Below are positions 9,101 through 17,625 of a stretch of 64,000 bases of DNA, one piece after another. Source of the DNA: Curtobacterium herbarum (lineage in GTDB: Bacteria; Actinomycetota; Actinomycetes; Actinomycetales; Microbacteriaceae). Both the position numbers and the translations under genes were made by a program. The stretch spans positions 3,410,001 through 3,474,000 of the forward strand of contig NZ_JAFBBT010000001.1 of assembly GCF_016907335.1 (NCBI RefSeq), read 5' to 3'. The notes below the pieces were generated by a model that saw only the letters and a list, made by a program, of their open reading frames with translations, made no database searches and was not told the DNA's origin. Every line of letters starts with the position of its first letter. The first letter of the stretch is position 1.

Positions 9101-9376
9101 TTACTGGTCGCGGTCGGTGTACTGCCCGGTCTCCTCGGGACCGGCCGGCTGCGGCTCGCCGGGGATGTCCGACTCGACGTACTCGCCCGACTCGCCCTCG
9201 GGCTCCGGACGGGTCTCGCCGGGGATGTCGCTCGACACGAACTCGCCGACCGGCTCGTCGTCGGTGACGCGGTGCTCACCGGGGATGTCGCTGTCCACGA
9301 ACTGGCCGGCGCGTGCGTCCACACCGTCCGCTCGGTCGTCGTCGCCGCGTGCTGCCTCGTGCTTGCCTGCTGCCAT
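9101..9376 (-). CDS. acidic protein with three SDIPGE repeats
   Basis: This 91-residue, strongly acidic protein has no membrane segment or signal peptide. After MAAGKHEAARGDDD it carries three near-identical repeats of about 20 residues: GQFVDSDIPGE, GEFVSSDIPGE and GEYVESDIPGE, ending GQYTDRDQ. The repeat unit (G-[QE]-[FY]-V-x-SDIPGE) is striking and suggests a short linear binding motif presented several times. I do not recognise a named family. ATG at 9376 is the natural start. The gene is convergent with the Nudix gene and divergent from the lipoprotein gene. Confidence 0.7.
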   Translation of the reverse strand: MAAGKHEAARGDDDRADGVDARAGQFVDSDIPGEHRVTDDEPVGEFVSSDIPGETRPEPEGESGEYVESDIPGEPQPAGPEETGQYTDRDQ

Positions 9377-9511
9377 CGGTCTGTGCCTTCCGTGTCCGCA
9401 CGTCGTCGTCGACGTGCACGGTGCCGATCCTGCCCGAAGACGCTGGACGTCGGTGCGCGGATGGGAGGACGTGCGAGACAGTTCCACTGTGGAAGTGGTT
9501 GTGTGGCGGGC

Positions 9512-10276
9512 ATGCGACAGAGCGACGGAGGATCCAGCGGACAGGTGACCCGACGGCGGACGCTGCGCGCCGCGGTCGGGACGGCGGGCACGGTCGGGGC
9601 GGTCGTGCTCGCGTTGACCGGGTGCACGGGTGGGTCGGGCGGTGGTGGGGCCTCCTCGGTGCCGCCGACGGCTGTGCCGACGACCGCCGCGCCGACGTCT
9701 GCCTCGTCGGCTGCGCCGGCGTCCGCGGCGCCGTCGTCCACGCCGTCGGCGTCGGGTGCGACCGGTGGATCGGGTGCGACCGGTGGGTCGGGTGCCGCCG
9801 CGGCCGGTCCGGCGGACGGTGGCACGGCCTCCGGAGCGGGGACCTGCACGGTGTCGTCGCTGACCGGGTCGATCGTCGACGGCGGCGGTGGCGGGGCCGG
9901 CAGCGTGTACCTGAACCTGGCGCTGCGGAACACCGGCAGCACACCGTGCACGCTGCAGGGTTGGCCGGGGGTGTCCTTCGTCGGCGACGGGAACGGCACG
10001 CAGATCGGGGCGCCCGCGAAGCTCGACCGCAGCGGGGCGGACCCGACCGTGACCCTGGCCGCCGGGCAGACGGCCGACGCGCCGCTGCGGATCGTGCAGG
10101 CCGGGAACCTCGAGCCGGGGAACTGCACGACGCGGCAGCCCGACGGGTTCCGCGTCTACCCGCCCGGGTCGAAGCAGTCGCTGTTCATCGCGTCCACCGC
10201 GTACACCGCGTGCCGGCAGCAGTCGGCTGAGCTGCTGTCCGTGCGGGCGTTCGTGCCGGAGGGGCAGCAGCAGTAG
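9512..10276 (+). CDS. DUF4232-type lipoprotein
   Basis: This 254-residue exported protein has a basic N-terminus (TRRRTLRAAVG), a hydrophobic stretch and the lipobox LTGC, so the Cys should be lipidated at the outer face of the membrane. A linker of about 75 residues rich in Ala/Ser/Thr/Gly/Pro follows. The C-terminal beta-rich domain (YLNLALRNTGSTPCTLQGWPG, APLRIVQAGN, FRVYPPG) fits DUF4232, a family common in actinobacterial lipoproteins with no assigned activity. Four Cys in the domain could form disulfides. ATG at 9512 is used, and a GTG 12 codons later is the alternative. Confidence 0.8.
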   Translation: MRQSDGGSSGQVTRRRTLRAAVGTAGTVGAVVLALTGCTGGSGGGGASSVPPTAVPTTAAPTSASSAAPASAAPSSTPSASGATGGSGATGGSGAAAAGPADGGTASGAGTCTVSSLTGSIVDGGGGGAGSVYLNLALRNTGSTPCTLQGWPGVSFVGDGNGTQIGAPAKLDRSGADPTVTLAAGQTADAPLRIVQAGNLEPGNCTTRQPDGFRVYPPGSKQSLFIASTAYTACRQQSAELLSVRAFVPEGQQQ

Positions 10277-10361
10277 CAGTAGCCGGGTCGGTGGGGTGGC
10301 GCGCGGTCGGGTGGGATGGCCGCGGTCGGTGGGGTGGCGCGCGGTCGGCCATCATGGGCAG

Positions 10362-10865
10362 GTGAGCAGCCACCGCATCGTCACCGGACCCGAGGACCTC
10401 GAGGGCGGCTGGTTCGTCATCGACGACGAGGTCGAGCACCTGGAGGACGTCGCGTGGCAGCGCCCCCGTCGCGGGCAGCCGGCCGTCCCCGACGCCGAAC
10501 GCACGGTGCTCCGCGCCGGTGCCCACACCTTCACCGTCGGGGAGACGGTCGAAGTCGCCGAGGGCGCCGTCCTGGACCTCGGGTTCCGCGACGCCGTCCG
10601 ACGGTACTGGCGGACCAGCATCGTCCTCGTCGTCTCGACGCTCGCCTTCCTGCTCCTGCACCTCGTGCACGTCGGCTGGCTCGACGACGGTGGCGAGGTC
10701 CGCCGGCGCATCGTGTTCGCCGTCGCGACCGTCCCGATCGTGCTGGTCGCCCTCGCGCTCTGGTCCGTGCTGACCCGGTCTCCGCACGGCAAGGTCACCC
10801 GCGCGATGGCCGGGTGGCGGATGCGCGGGGACCACGACCGGCAGCGCAGGGACGCGGCGTCCTGA
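10362..10865 (+). CDS. two-pass membrane protein of unknown function
   Basis: This 167-residue protein has a soluble N-terminal part of about 80 residues (GWFVIDDEVEHLEDVAW, then TFTVGETVEVAEGAVLDLG), two hydrophobic segments at roughly 90-110 and 125-148, and a basic tail. No family was recognised. The GTG at 10362 is chosen because the residues before it come from a repetitive GC-rich leader (a GGTCGGTGGGGTGGC unit occurs twice at 10288-10347). The repeats lie in the 5' flank, not in the gene. Confidence 0.65.
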   Translation: MSSHRIVTGPEDLEGGWFVIDDEVEHLEDVAWQRPRRGQPAVPDAERTVLRAGAHTFTVGETVEVAEGAVLDLGFRDAVRRYWRTSIVLVVSTLAFLLLHLVHVGWLDDGGEVRRRIVFAVATVPIVLVALALWSVLTRSPHGKVTRAMAGWRMRGDHDRQRRDAAS

Positions 10866-10929
10866 GCGGTGCGGTGCTCGGGGGTTCAGCGCTGGTGTTC
10901 CGCGGTGCGGTGCTCGGGGGTTCAGCGCT
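10866..10929. repeat. 28-bp direct repeat at the 3' end of the serine-hydrolase-like gene
   Basis: A 28-bp block starting GCGGTGCGGTGCTCGGGG is repeated exactly at 10866-10893 and 10902-10929. The second copy contains the stop codon and last residues of the reverse-strand gene at 10922. The first lies just beyond it. This looks like a small duplication of the gene end. Confidence 0.8.
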
Positions 10930-11905
10930 CAGCGGGGGCGTGCACGACCTCGAGCACCTCGGTGCCCATCGTGCGGAGTGCGTCGACGACCGCCAACCGC
11001 CGCTGCAGTGAGTCGTCCTCGAACCGGACGGTGACGGCGTAGCAGACCGACGACGCCGGCCCCCGGAGCACGCCCGCCTCGGCCCGGATGCCCGGCCCGG
11101 AGCCCGTGACCGCGACGGACTGGAGGCCGTGGTCGAGTGCCCGGTGCGCCAGCGGATCGAGACCGAACGACCCGGCGACGAGCGACAGGTCAGCCGCCAA
11201 CGACAGCCACCCGAGCACCCGGTTCGACACCGTCTGGTCCACGACCTCGCCGAGGGCCAACCCACGGAAGAGCCAGCTGAGCTCCCCCGACGCCGCGACC
11301 GAGACGTCCGGGGCGTCGTCCGGGCCGCGGCGGTCCCGCACCCGGTCGATCAGCGCAGACCGCTCGACACCGAGGGACTCGGCACGCGCCCGCACGGCGT
11401 CGATCCCCACCGTGGTGAGCAGCGCGTTCGTCGCCCAGGCGTCCGCGGTCGCACCCACGAGGGTCGCGAGGTCCGGCACCTGCATCGTCGGTTCCTGCAG
11501 GAACTGCCACAACCCGGCACCGGTCGCGGTGTCCCGGGCCATGCGCTGGAGCCGGTCGCCGTGCAGCCGGCCGTCCTCGAGCTGGGCCGCCACCTCGATC
11601 AGGAGCAGCACCCGCCCGAGCCCGGACACGGGTTGCACGAGCCGGTCGTCGATCGCCAGCAGGGCACGGCCCGTCGAGGTGTCGATGATCGAGGCGCTGA
11701 CCCCGGCACCGTCCTGCGCGATGGTGCCGAGTGCCTCCGTCGTGGCGGTGAAGCGCTCGTCCGCCCCACCGCGGTGCTTGCCGCGGCTCCGACCGCCACC
11801 ACCGGCACGACCACCGCCGACGGGGCCGTGCCCCGCTGAGCCGTCGTCAGCGGGGCGTCCGGGGCGGCGCCGGCGCGACGAGTGCGGCGCGTCCGGCTCC
11901 GTCAT
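10922..11905 (-). CDS. class A beta-lactamase-fold protein lacking catalytic residues
   Basis: After a basic, Gly/Arg-rich N-terminus of about 50 residues, the 327-residue protein follows the class A beta-lactamase/serine-hydrolase order. QPVSGLGRVLLLIEV stands where SxxK belongs (Ser 94 kept, Lys replaced by Gly 97). ATADAWATNALLTTVG stands in place of the SDN region, and VTGSGPGIRAEAGVL is where K-T-G is expected (about 266-268, Lys replaced by Val). The scaffold is clear but two of three motifs have lost the key residue, so hydrolysis is unlikely. There is no signal peptide. The ATG at 11905 overlaps the TGA of the peptidase gene upstream, so the two are coupled. Confidence 0.7.
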   Translation of the reverse strand: MTEPDAPHSSRRRRPGRPADDGSAGHGPVGGGRAGGGGRSRGKHRGGADERFTATTEALGTIAQDGAGVSASIIDTSTGRALLAIDDRLVQPVSGLGRVLLLIEVAAQLEDGRLHGDRLQRMARDTATGAGLWQFLQEPTMQVPDLATLVGATADAWATNALLTTVGIDAVRARAESLGVERSALIDRVRDRRGPDDAPDVSVAASGELSWLFRGLALGEVVDQTVSNRVLGWLSLAADLSLVAGSFGLDPLAHRALDHGLQSVAVTGSGPGIRAEAGVLRGPASSVCYAVTVRFEDDSLQRRLAVVDALRTMGTEVLEVVHAPAER

Positions 11906-13869
11906 CACCAGATGGCGACGCGCTCGGCCGGGGCCAGGTACATCGCGTCACGGTCCGAGACGTCGAAGGTGTCGTAGTAGACGTCGATGTTGCGGACGAT
12001 CTGGTTGCAGCGGAACTCGTTCGGCGAGTGCGGGTCGATGCTCAGCAGACGTGCGGCCTCTTCCGGACGGATCGCCATCCGCCAGGCCTGCGCCCAGCTG
12101 AGGAAGAAGCGCTCGGCACCGGTGAGGCCGTCGATCACCGGCGGCTCGGCTCCGTCGAGGGAGATCAGGTAGGCCTTCCACGCGATCGACAGGCCACCGA
12201 GGTCGCCGATGTTCTCGCCGATCGTCAGCGCGCCGTTGACGTGGCCGTCGGGCACCTCGGTCGGCACCAGGGCGTCGTACTGGGCGATGAGGGCCTTCGT
12301 GCGCTCCTCGAACGCCTGCCGGTCGGCCTCGGTCCACCAGTTCTGCAGGCGACCGTCGCCGTCGTACTGCGAACCCTGGTCGTCGAAGCCGTGCCCGATC
12401 TCGTGCCCGATGACGGCTCCGATCGCGCCGTAGTTGGCGGCGGCGTCGCGGCTGGCCTCGAAGAACGGGAACTGCAGGATCGCGGCCGGGAACACGATCT
12501 CGTTGAAGCCGGGGTTGTAGTACGCGTTGATCGTCTGCGGGGTCATGAACCACTCGTCGCGGTCGATCGGCTCGCCGATCTTGCCGAGCTCGCGGTCGAC
12601 CTGGAACGACGCGATCGCCCGGACGTTGCCGAGCAGGTCGTCGGCGGTGATCGGCAGGGCGCTGTAGTCCCGCCACTTCACCGGGTAGCCGATCTTCGGG
12701 GTGAACTTCTCGAGCTTGTCGAGCGCGCGCGCCCGGGTCTCGTCGGTCATCCACTCCAGGCCGGTGATGCTCTGGCGGTACGCCTCGACCAGGTTCGCGA
12801 CGAGGTCGTCCATCGTGGCCTTCGAGGTCTCGTCGAAGTGCTCCTCGACGTAGATGCGACCGACCGCTTCACCCATCGCGCCCTCGACCAGGGAGACACC
12901 GCGCTTCCACCGGTCGCGCTGCTTCGGTGCGCCGGTGAGTGCGGTGCCGTAGAACGAGAAGCTCGTCGCCGAGAACGCACTGGTCAGGTACGGCGCCGAG
13001 GCACGGATGACCTGCCAGCACAGCCAGTCCTTCCAGACCGGCAGGGGCTGCTCGCGGAACAGCTGCGCCAGACCGGTGAGGAACGAGGGCTGACGGACCA
13101 CGACGGTGTCGAACGCTCCGGCGGGTGCGTCGATGGCCTGCCACCAGAGGCGCAGGTCGACACCCTCGGCGAGCGCCGAGGCCTCGTCCCACGGCAGCTT
13201 GTTGTAGGTCTTCTGGCTGTCGCGGGTGGCGACGTTGTCCCAGTGCGCCGACGCGATGGCGGTCTCGAGGGCGATGACGTTCTCGGTGCGGTCGCCGCTC
13301 TCGTCGTACCCGGCCAGGGGGAACATCGAGCCGACGAACTCACGGTACTTCTCGCGGATGTCGGCGAAGCGCTCTTCGCGGTAGTACGACTCGTCGGGCA
13401 GGCCCAGGCCGGACTGCTCGAGGAACACGATGTAGGCGTCGGGGTCGCCCGGGTCGTTGTCGACGAAGAGCTGGATGAAGCTCGGCAGACCCAGTCGCTC
13501 GAAGCGGCCGACCATGCGCAGGACGTCGTCCTTGTCCTCGATCGCGGCGATGTCGGCGAGGAGCGGTTCGATCGGGGCGGACCCGAGTGCCTCGAGCGCG
13601 GTCTCGTCGGTGAACGAGGTGAAGAGGTCGCCGACCTTGCGCTGTTCGGTGCCCGGATCGGCGGACTGTGCGCGCTCGATGATCGTGCGCACGGCGGCTT
13701 CGGCTTCCTCGGCCAGGACGGTGAACGAGCCGTAGCGGGCCTTGTCGTCCGGGATCGGGGTGGCGTCGATCCACCTGCCGTTGACGTGCCGGTAGAGGTC
13801 GTCCTGCGGCCGCACCGACTCGTCGAGTTCGTCGGTACGGATTCCGGTGGTGCCTGCGACGTCGGTCAT
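11905..13869 (-). CDS. M13 family metallopeptidase (neprilysin/PepO-like)
   Basis: This 654-residue zinc endopeptidase has the HExxH motif in AVIGHEIGHGFDD (His-Glu at about 489-493) and the downstream ENIGDLGGLSIAW motif that supplies the third ligand Glu and the Asp. INAYYNPGFNEIVFPAAILQ and the C-terminal DPHSPNEFRCNQIVRNID are also classical M13 signatures. M13 enzymes cleave peptides shorter than about 40 residues. No signal peptide or membrane anchor is seen, so it is likely cytoplasmic, as for many actinobacterial PepO proteins. ATG at 13869 gives the usual start (SVRPQDDLYRHVNGRW). Confidence 0.93.
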   Translation of the reverse strand: MTDVAGTTGIRTDELDESVRPQDDLYRHVNGRWIDATPIPDDKARYGSFTVLAEEAEAAVRTIIERAQSADPGTEQRKVGDLFTSFTDETALEALGSAPIEPLLADIAAIEDKDDVLRMVGRFERLGLPSFIQLFVDNDPGDPDAYIVFLEQSGLGLPDESYYREERFADIREKYREFVGSMFPLAGYDESGDRTENVIALETAIASAHWDNVATRDSQKTYNKLPWDEASALAEGVDLRLWWQAIDAPAGAFDTVVVRQPSFLTGLAQLFREQPLPVWKDWLCWQVIRASAPYLTSAFSATSFSFYGTALTGAPKQRDRWKRGVSLVEGAMGEAVGRIYVEEHFDETSKATMDDLVANLVEAYRQSITGLEWMTDETRARALDKLEKFTPKIGYPVKWRDYSALPITADDLLGNVRAIASFQVDRELGKIGEPIDRDEWFMTPQTINAYYNPGFNEIVFPAAILQFPFFEASRDAAANYGAIGAVIGHEIGHGFDDQGSQYDGDGRLQNWWTEADRQAFEERTKALIAQYDALVPTEVPDGHVNGALTIGENIGDLGGLSIAWKAYLISLDGAEPPVIDGLTGAERFFLSWAQAWRMAIRPEEAARLLSIDPHSPNEFRCNQIVRNIDVYYDTFDVSDRDAMYLAPAERVAIW

Positions 13870-13916
13870 GCTCACCACGATAGCCACCGAGGCCCGGTCC
13901 GCCACCCGCCCGGCGC

Positions 13917-15383
13917 TCATCTGCGTCGGGCTGTGCGTCGCCGGAGCACCCCGGCGAACGGCAGCGCGAGCGTGCCGAGGAGGAGGAGCGCTCCGGCGGT
14001 GATCGTCGGGCGGACGAGTTCGGCACCCGTGTACGCGAGTCGACCGGCGGCAGCGCTGCGGACTTCGGCGTGCAACCTGCCAGCGGCGGGCCGGCCGACA
14101 CTCGTGCCGGTCACCACACCGCCCCCGGTGCCCCCGCCGACGCCCGGCCCGCTGCCTGCCCCGGACCCGGGGCGTTCGGGCAGTGCGGGCAGGACCAGGC
14201 GGAGGGCACCCTGTTCGACTCCCCCGACCCGCTGGCGCGCGATGACACTGCCCGCGGGGAGCTCGGCTCGGGGCACGACGAGCTCCCACGCCCGCGCGAT
14301 GTCGGTCCGGATCGGCGCTCCGGTGTCGTCGGTGATCGCTGTTCCGGCCTGGTCCTCGAGCGTCACCGTCCCGCCGGGCTCGCCGGTGCCGTGCAGGCGC
14401 ACCCGACCGTCCGGCAGTTCCTCGACGCCGCCGGTGAGGGCGATCGGGATGGTCACCCGGGTCTCGGTGCGTCCGAGTTCGTCGTCGCCGTCCGCGGTGA
14501 CGACGGTGATCCGGTCGAAGCGGACATCGTCCGGGATCGGCAACGAGGCCTGCCACGCGGTGTCCCGGCCGAGCTCGACGACGAGGGGTGCGCCGTCCTC
14601 GTCGGTCACCGGGCCGGCGGCGTCGGCGAAGGTGAGGGTGGTACCGACCGGGGCACGGCCGGCCAGCGTGATGCGCCCGGTCTCGCGCGAGGCCGACGTG
14701 CTCTCGACGACCGCGGCGCCGGACACCTGGTAGACGTCGTCGACGCCGCCGTTCTGGGTGCCGTCGAAGTACTGCGCCACCTCGATGTGGTGCGCGCCGA
14801 AAGCCAGGTCACGGAGGACGACCTGCCAGGAGCCGTCCCCCGCCACGTCGGTCTCTGCCAGGACGGTGTCGGACTCCCGGACGACGAGGTGCGCGTCCGG
14901 GTAGGCGAACCCCTCGAGCGCGATCGACCGGTCGATGCCGTCGATGGTCGCCAGCATGTCGGGCGGCAACAGGATGAGCAGGTCCACCGGGATCTCGAGG
15001 ACCTGCCCCGAGACCGCCGAGGTGACCCGGATGACGTGCTCACCCCGGCGGACGCGGACCTGCGCCTCCCAGTGCCCGTCGGCGTCGCCCTCCGTCCACA
15101 CCGGTTCGACGACGTCACCCGCCACCTCGACGCTGGTGCCCCGGTCCACGGTCCCCCGGAGGGTGACGATGCCCGGGCCGTGGGCGATCGAGTGCACGGA
15201 CGCCGTGAAGTCGGTGGTGATGCCGCCGGCCCCCTCGTGCTGCTCGACGCCGGGCGCCCGCGAAGCGCGCTGCCCCGCTGCGGCCGCCGGCTCAGCGGTG
15301 AGCGCGGGCAGTGCGGTGAGCATGCCGAGGGCGAGGACCGCGGCGACCGCGGTCGGGGCCAGGACAGGGTGGTTCGTTCGCAT
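13917..15383 (-). CDS. secreted cell-wall protein with LAYTG sorting signal
   Basis: This 488-residue exported protein begins with a signal peptide (basic start, long Ala/Leu core, AEPAAAAG cleavage region). Its middle consists of several beta-sandwich-like segments rich in Val/Thr/Gly/Asp resembling Ig-like adhesin modules (GIVTLRGTVDRGTSVEV, GRITLAGRAPVGTTL, GRVRLHGTGEPGGTVTL). After a Gly/Ser/Pro-rich spacer it ends with LAYTG (449-453), a hydrophobic segment and an Arg-rich tail. This is the sortase-substrate layout, here of the LAxTG class known from actinobacteria. It is probably anchored to peptidoglycan. No sortase gene lies in the window. Confidence 0.85.
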   Translation of the reverse strand: MRTNHPVLAPTAVAAVLALGMLTALPALTAEPAAAAGQRASRAPGVEQHEGAGGITTDFTASVHSIAHGPGIVTLRGTVDRGTSVEVAGDVVEPVWTEGDADGHWEAQVRVRRGEHVIRVTSAVSGQVLEIPVDLLILLPPDMLATIDGIDRSIALEGFAYPDAHLVVRESDTVLAETDVAGDGSWQVVLRDLAFGAHHIEVAQYFDGTQNGGVDDVYQVSGAAVVESTSASRETGRITLAGRAPVGTTLTFADAAGPVTDEDGAPLVVELGRDTAWQASLPIPDDVRFDRITVVTADGDDELGRTETRVTIPIALTGGVEELPDGRVRLHGTGEPGGTVTLEDQAGTAITDDTGAPIRTDIARAWELVVPRAELPAGSVIARQRVGGVEQGALRLVLPALPERPGSGAGSGPGVGGGTGGGVVTGTSVGRPAAGRLHAEVRSAAAGRLAYTGAELVRPTITAGALLLLGTLALPFAGVLRRRTARRR

Positions 15384-15488
15384 GGTGCTCCTCGTGACGT
15401 TCCACACACCATATCTCTCACGCCAGTCGCGAGGAGGCGTTCTCCACAGGAGTTCGACGTGACCCGTCACGCGGGGTCGCCCGCCCGC

Positions 15489-15494
15489 TACGGT
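15489..15494 (+). promoter_or_regulatory. -10 element, probably leaderless, of the NCS2 permease gene
   Basis: TACGGT ends 6 nt before the ATG at 15501 and there is no ribosome-binding site, so the mRNA probably starts at or near the A of the ATG. The 117-bp gap is shared with the divergent cell-wall-protein gene. Confidence 0.5.
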
Positions 15495-15500
15495 CATCGC

Positions 15501-16853
15501 ATGGGACTTCCGTGGAAGCTGCACGGGGACGGCCGCACCGTCTCCGCTGCGACGATCGTGGCGCCGGACGAGCGCCTCACCTGGCCCCGGACGATCGGGC
15601 TCGGGGTGCAGCACGTCGTCGCGATGTTCGGCGCGACGTTCCTGGTGCCGCTCATCACCGGCTTCCCGCCGTCGACGACGCTGCTGTTCAGCGGCATCGG
15701 CACGATCCTGTTCCTGCTGCTCACCGGCAACCGGCTGCCGAGCTACCTGGGGTCGTCGTTCGCCTTCCTCGCGCCGATCGGGGCCGCGACGAAGATCGGC
15801 GGCATCCCGCTCGCCCTGTCCGGCATCATCGTCGTCGGGGCGCTGCTCGCCGTCGTCGGGCTCATCGTGCACCTCGCCGGTGCCGGGTGGATCGACCGGC
15901 TCATGCCGCCGGTGGTCTCGGGCGCGATCGTCGCCCTGATCGGCTTCAACCTGGCCCCGGCCGCGCGTGACAACTTCGTCGCCGCCCCGGTCGTCGCGGT
16001 GATCACCCTGGCCGCCATCGTCCTGTGCACCGTCCTGTTCAGGGGGCTGCTCGGTCGGCTGTCGATCGTCGTCGGCGTGGTCGTCGGCTACGTCGCGGCA
16101 CTGATCGGCGGACAGGTGGAGCTCAGCGCCGTCACGAAGGCGGACTGGGTGGGTCTGCCGACCTTCACCGCACCGGCGTTCGACCCGTCGCAGATGGCGG
16201 TGTACCTCGGGTTCCTGCCGGTGGTCCTGGCCCTCGTCGCCGAGAACGTCGGCCACGTCAAGGGCGTCGGGCAGCTCACCGGCCGCGACCTCACCCCGCT
16301 GACCGGCCGTGCGCTCTTCGCCGACGGCATCTCGACCGTGTTGGCGGGTGTCGGCGGTGGTTCGGCGACCACGACCTACGGCGAGAACATCGGCGTGATG
16401 GCGGCGACGCGGGTGTTCTCCACGGCCGCCTACTGGGTCGCTGCGATCGCCGCGGTGCTGCTCGGGCTCTCCCCGAAGATCGGTGCGGTCATCTCGACCG
16501 TCCCGGCCGGGGTCCTCGGCGGTGCGACCACGGCGCTCTACGGACTGATCGGCGTGATCGGCATCCGGATCTGGGTGGAGAACCGGGTCGACTTCGCCAA
16601 GCCGAAGAACCAGCTGACGGCGGGCATCGCACTCATCATGGGCATCGCCGACTTCACGTTCCACCTGGGCGGTGCGACGTTCGGCGGCATCATCATCGGC
16701 ACCATCGCGGCGATCGTCGTCTACCACCTGATGGACCTCATCGGTCGGGCGCGCGGCACCGACCCGGCGACCCCGGCGGCGACCGACGCGGAGCGGGCAG
16801 CCACCGGCGGCGTCCCCGTCGAGCCGCGGGTGGACACGGCGAAGCGCGACTGA
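15501..16853 (+). CDS. NCS2 family nucleobase permease (uracil permease type)
   Basis: This 450-residue integral membrane transporter of the nucleobase-cation symporter-2 family imports uracil or a related base with protons. GLGVQHVVAMFGATFLVPL near the start contains the conserved Gln-His of TM1. LALVAENVGHVKGVG contains the Glu-x-x-Gly-His substrate motif, followed by GGSATTTYGENIGVMAATRVFST, a hallmark of the family. About 12-14 hydrophobic segments span the sequence. Uracil is the best guess from the UraA/PyrP-like motifs, and xanthine is less likely. The tail after residue 420 is hydrophilic. No pyrimidine gene is adjacent. Confidence 0.9.
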   Translation: MGLPWKLHGDGRTVSAATIVAPDERLTWPRTIGLGVQHVVAMFGATFLVPLITGFPPSTTLLFSGIGTILFLLLTGNRLPSYLGSSFAFLAPIGAATKIGGIPLALSGIIVVGALLAVVGLIVHLAGAGWIDRLMPPVVSGAIVALIGFNLAPAARDNFVAAPVVAVITLAAIVLCTVLFRGLLGRLSIVVGVVVGYVAALIGGQVELSAVTKADWVGLPTFTAPAFDPSQMAVYLGFLPVVLALVAENVGHVKGVGQLTGRDLTPLTGRALFADGISTVLAGVGGGSATTTYGENIGVMAATRVFSTAAYWVAAIAAVLLGLSPKIGAVISTVPAGVLGGATTALYGLIGVIGIRIWVENRVDFAKPKNQLTAGIALIMGIADFTFHLGGATFGGIIIGTIAAIVVYHLMDLIGRARGTDPATPAATDAERAATGGVPVEPRVDTAKRD

Positions 16854-16927
16854 CCGGCCAGACGCGACGGGCCAGACGCGACGGGCCACACGCGACGGCG
16901 CAGTTGCGACGGGCCAGGCACGACCGC

Positions 16928-17593
16928 TCAGAGGAGCCCGACGACCCCGGTGACGAGCTGCACCACGCCGAGCACCGTGAGGACGACGACCAGGGCGACG
17001 GAACCGCGCTGCGCGATGAACCGCCTGGTGACCGCGAGGACCGGTTCGGCTCGGCGTCCGAGCGCCGCCGCGACCGCGATCGGCAGCACGGCGGTCGACC
17101 CCGCGAGCACCACGTAGGCGGTCCCCGTGACGACCATCGCCGCCACCGAGGGGTCCGCGTCCCCGACCACGAGGCCGGCCGTCAACGACAGCACCAGCGC
17201 CTTCGGGTTCGTCACGAACCAGGCCACGCCGACGACGAAGGCCCGCGCCGGTCCGATCGCCGCCATCAGGTCCGACCACCCGGCGCTGCGCGGACGGCCG
17301 TCGGGCAGCCGACGCACGGTCCACTGCCACACCGCCAGACCGAGGAGCAGCACGCCGGCGACGACCTCGATCACGGCTCGGACGTCGGTCTTCCCCGCCG
17401 CAGGCGTCGGCAGCCGTTCGCCGAGCAGGACGGCGACGACGAGCGCGGCAGCGACGCTGAGCACCCACCCCGCGGCACATGCGGCAGCGGAGGAGTACCC
17501 ACCCCGGTGGCCGAGCAGGAACACGACCGAGGCGATCACGAGCGGACTCAGTGCGATGCCCACCACGGCGGGGACCAGTGCGACGACGTCCAC
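16928..17593 (-). CDS. GAP family (Sap/SfLAP-type) membrane exporter
   Basis: This 221-residue protein with about six hydrophobic helices starts VVALVPAVVGIALSPLVIASVVFLLGHRGG. It has WFVTNPKALVLSLTAGL in the middle and a basic loop (LGRRAEPVLAVTRRFIAQRG) before the last helix. This matches the GAP/SfLAP family (Pfam PF11139), related to LysE-type exporters and to the mycobacterial Gap and Sap proteins that assist export of glycopeptidolipid or sulfolipid. The substrate here is unknown. GTG at 17593 begins the first membrane helix. It is divergent from the MATE gene, only 32 bp away. Confidence 0.8.
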   Translation of the reverse strand: MDVVALVPAVVGIALSPLVIASVVFLLGHRGGYSSAAACAAGWVLSVAAALVVAVLLGERLPTPAAGKTDVRAVIEVVAGVLLLGLAVWQWTVRRLPDGRPRSAGWSDLMAAIGPARAFVVGVAWFVTNPKALVLSLTAGLVVGDADPSVAAMVVTGTAYVVLAGSTAVLPIAVAAALGRRAEPVLAVTRRFIAQRGSVALVVVLTVLGVVQLVTGVVGLL

Positions 17594-17625
17594 ACCTCGA
17601 CCGTAGCCATTGGCAGGATGTCCTG

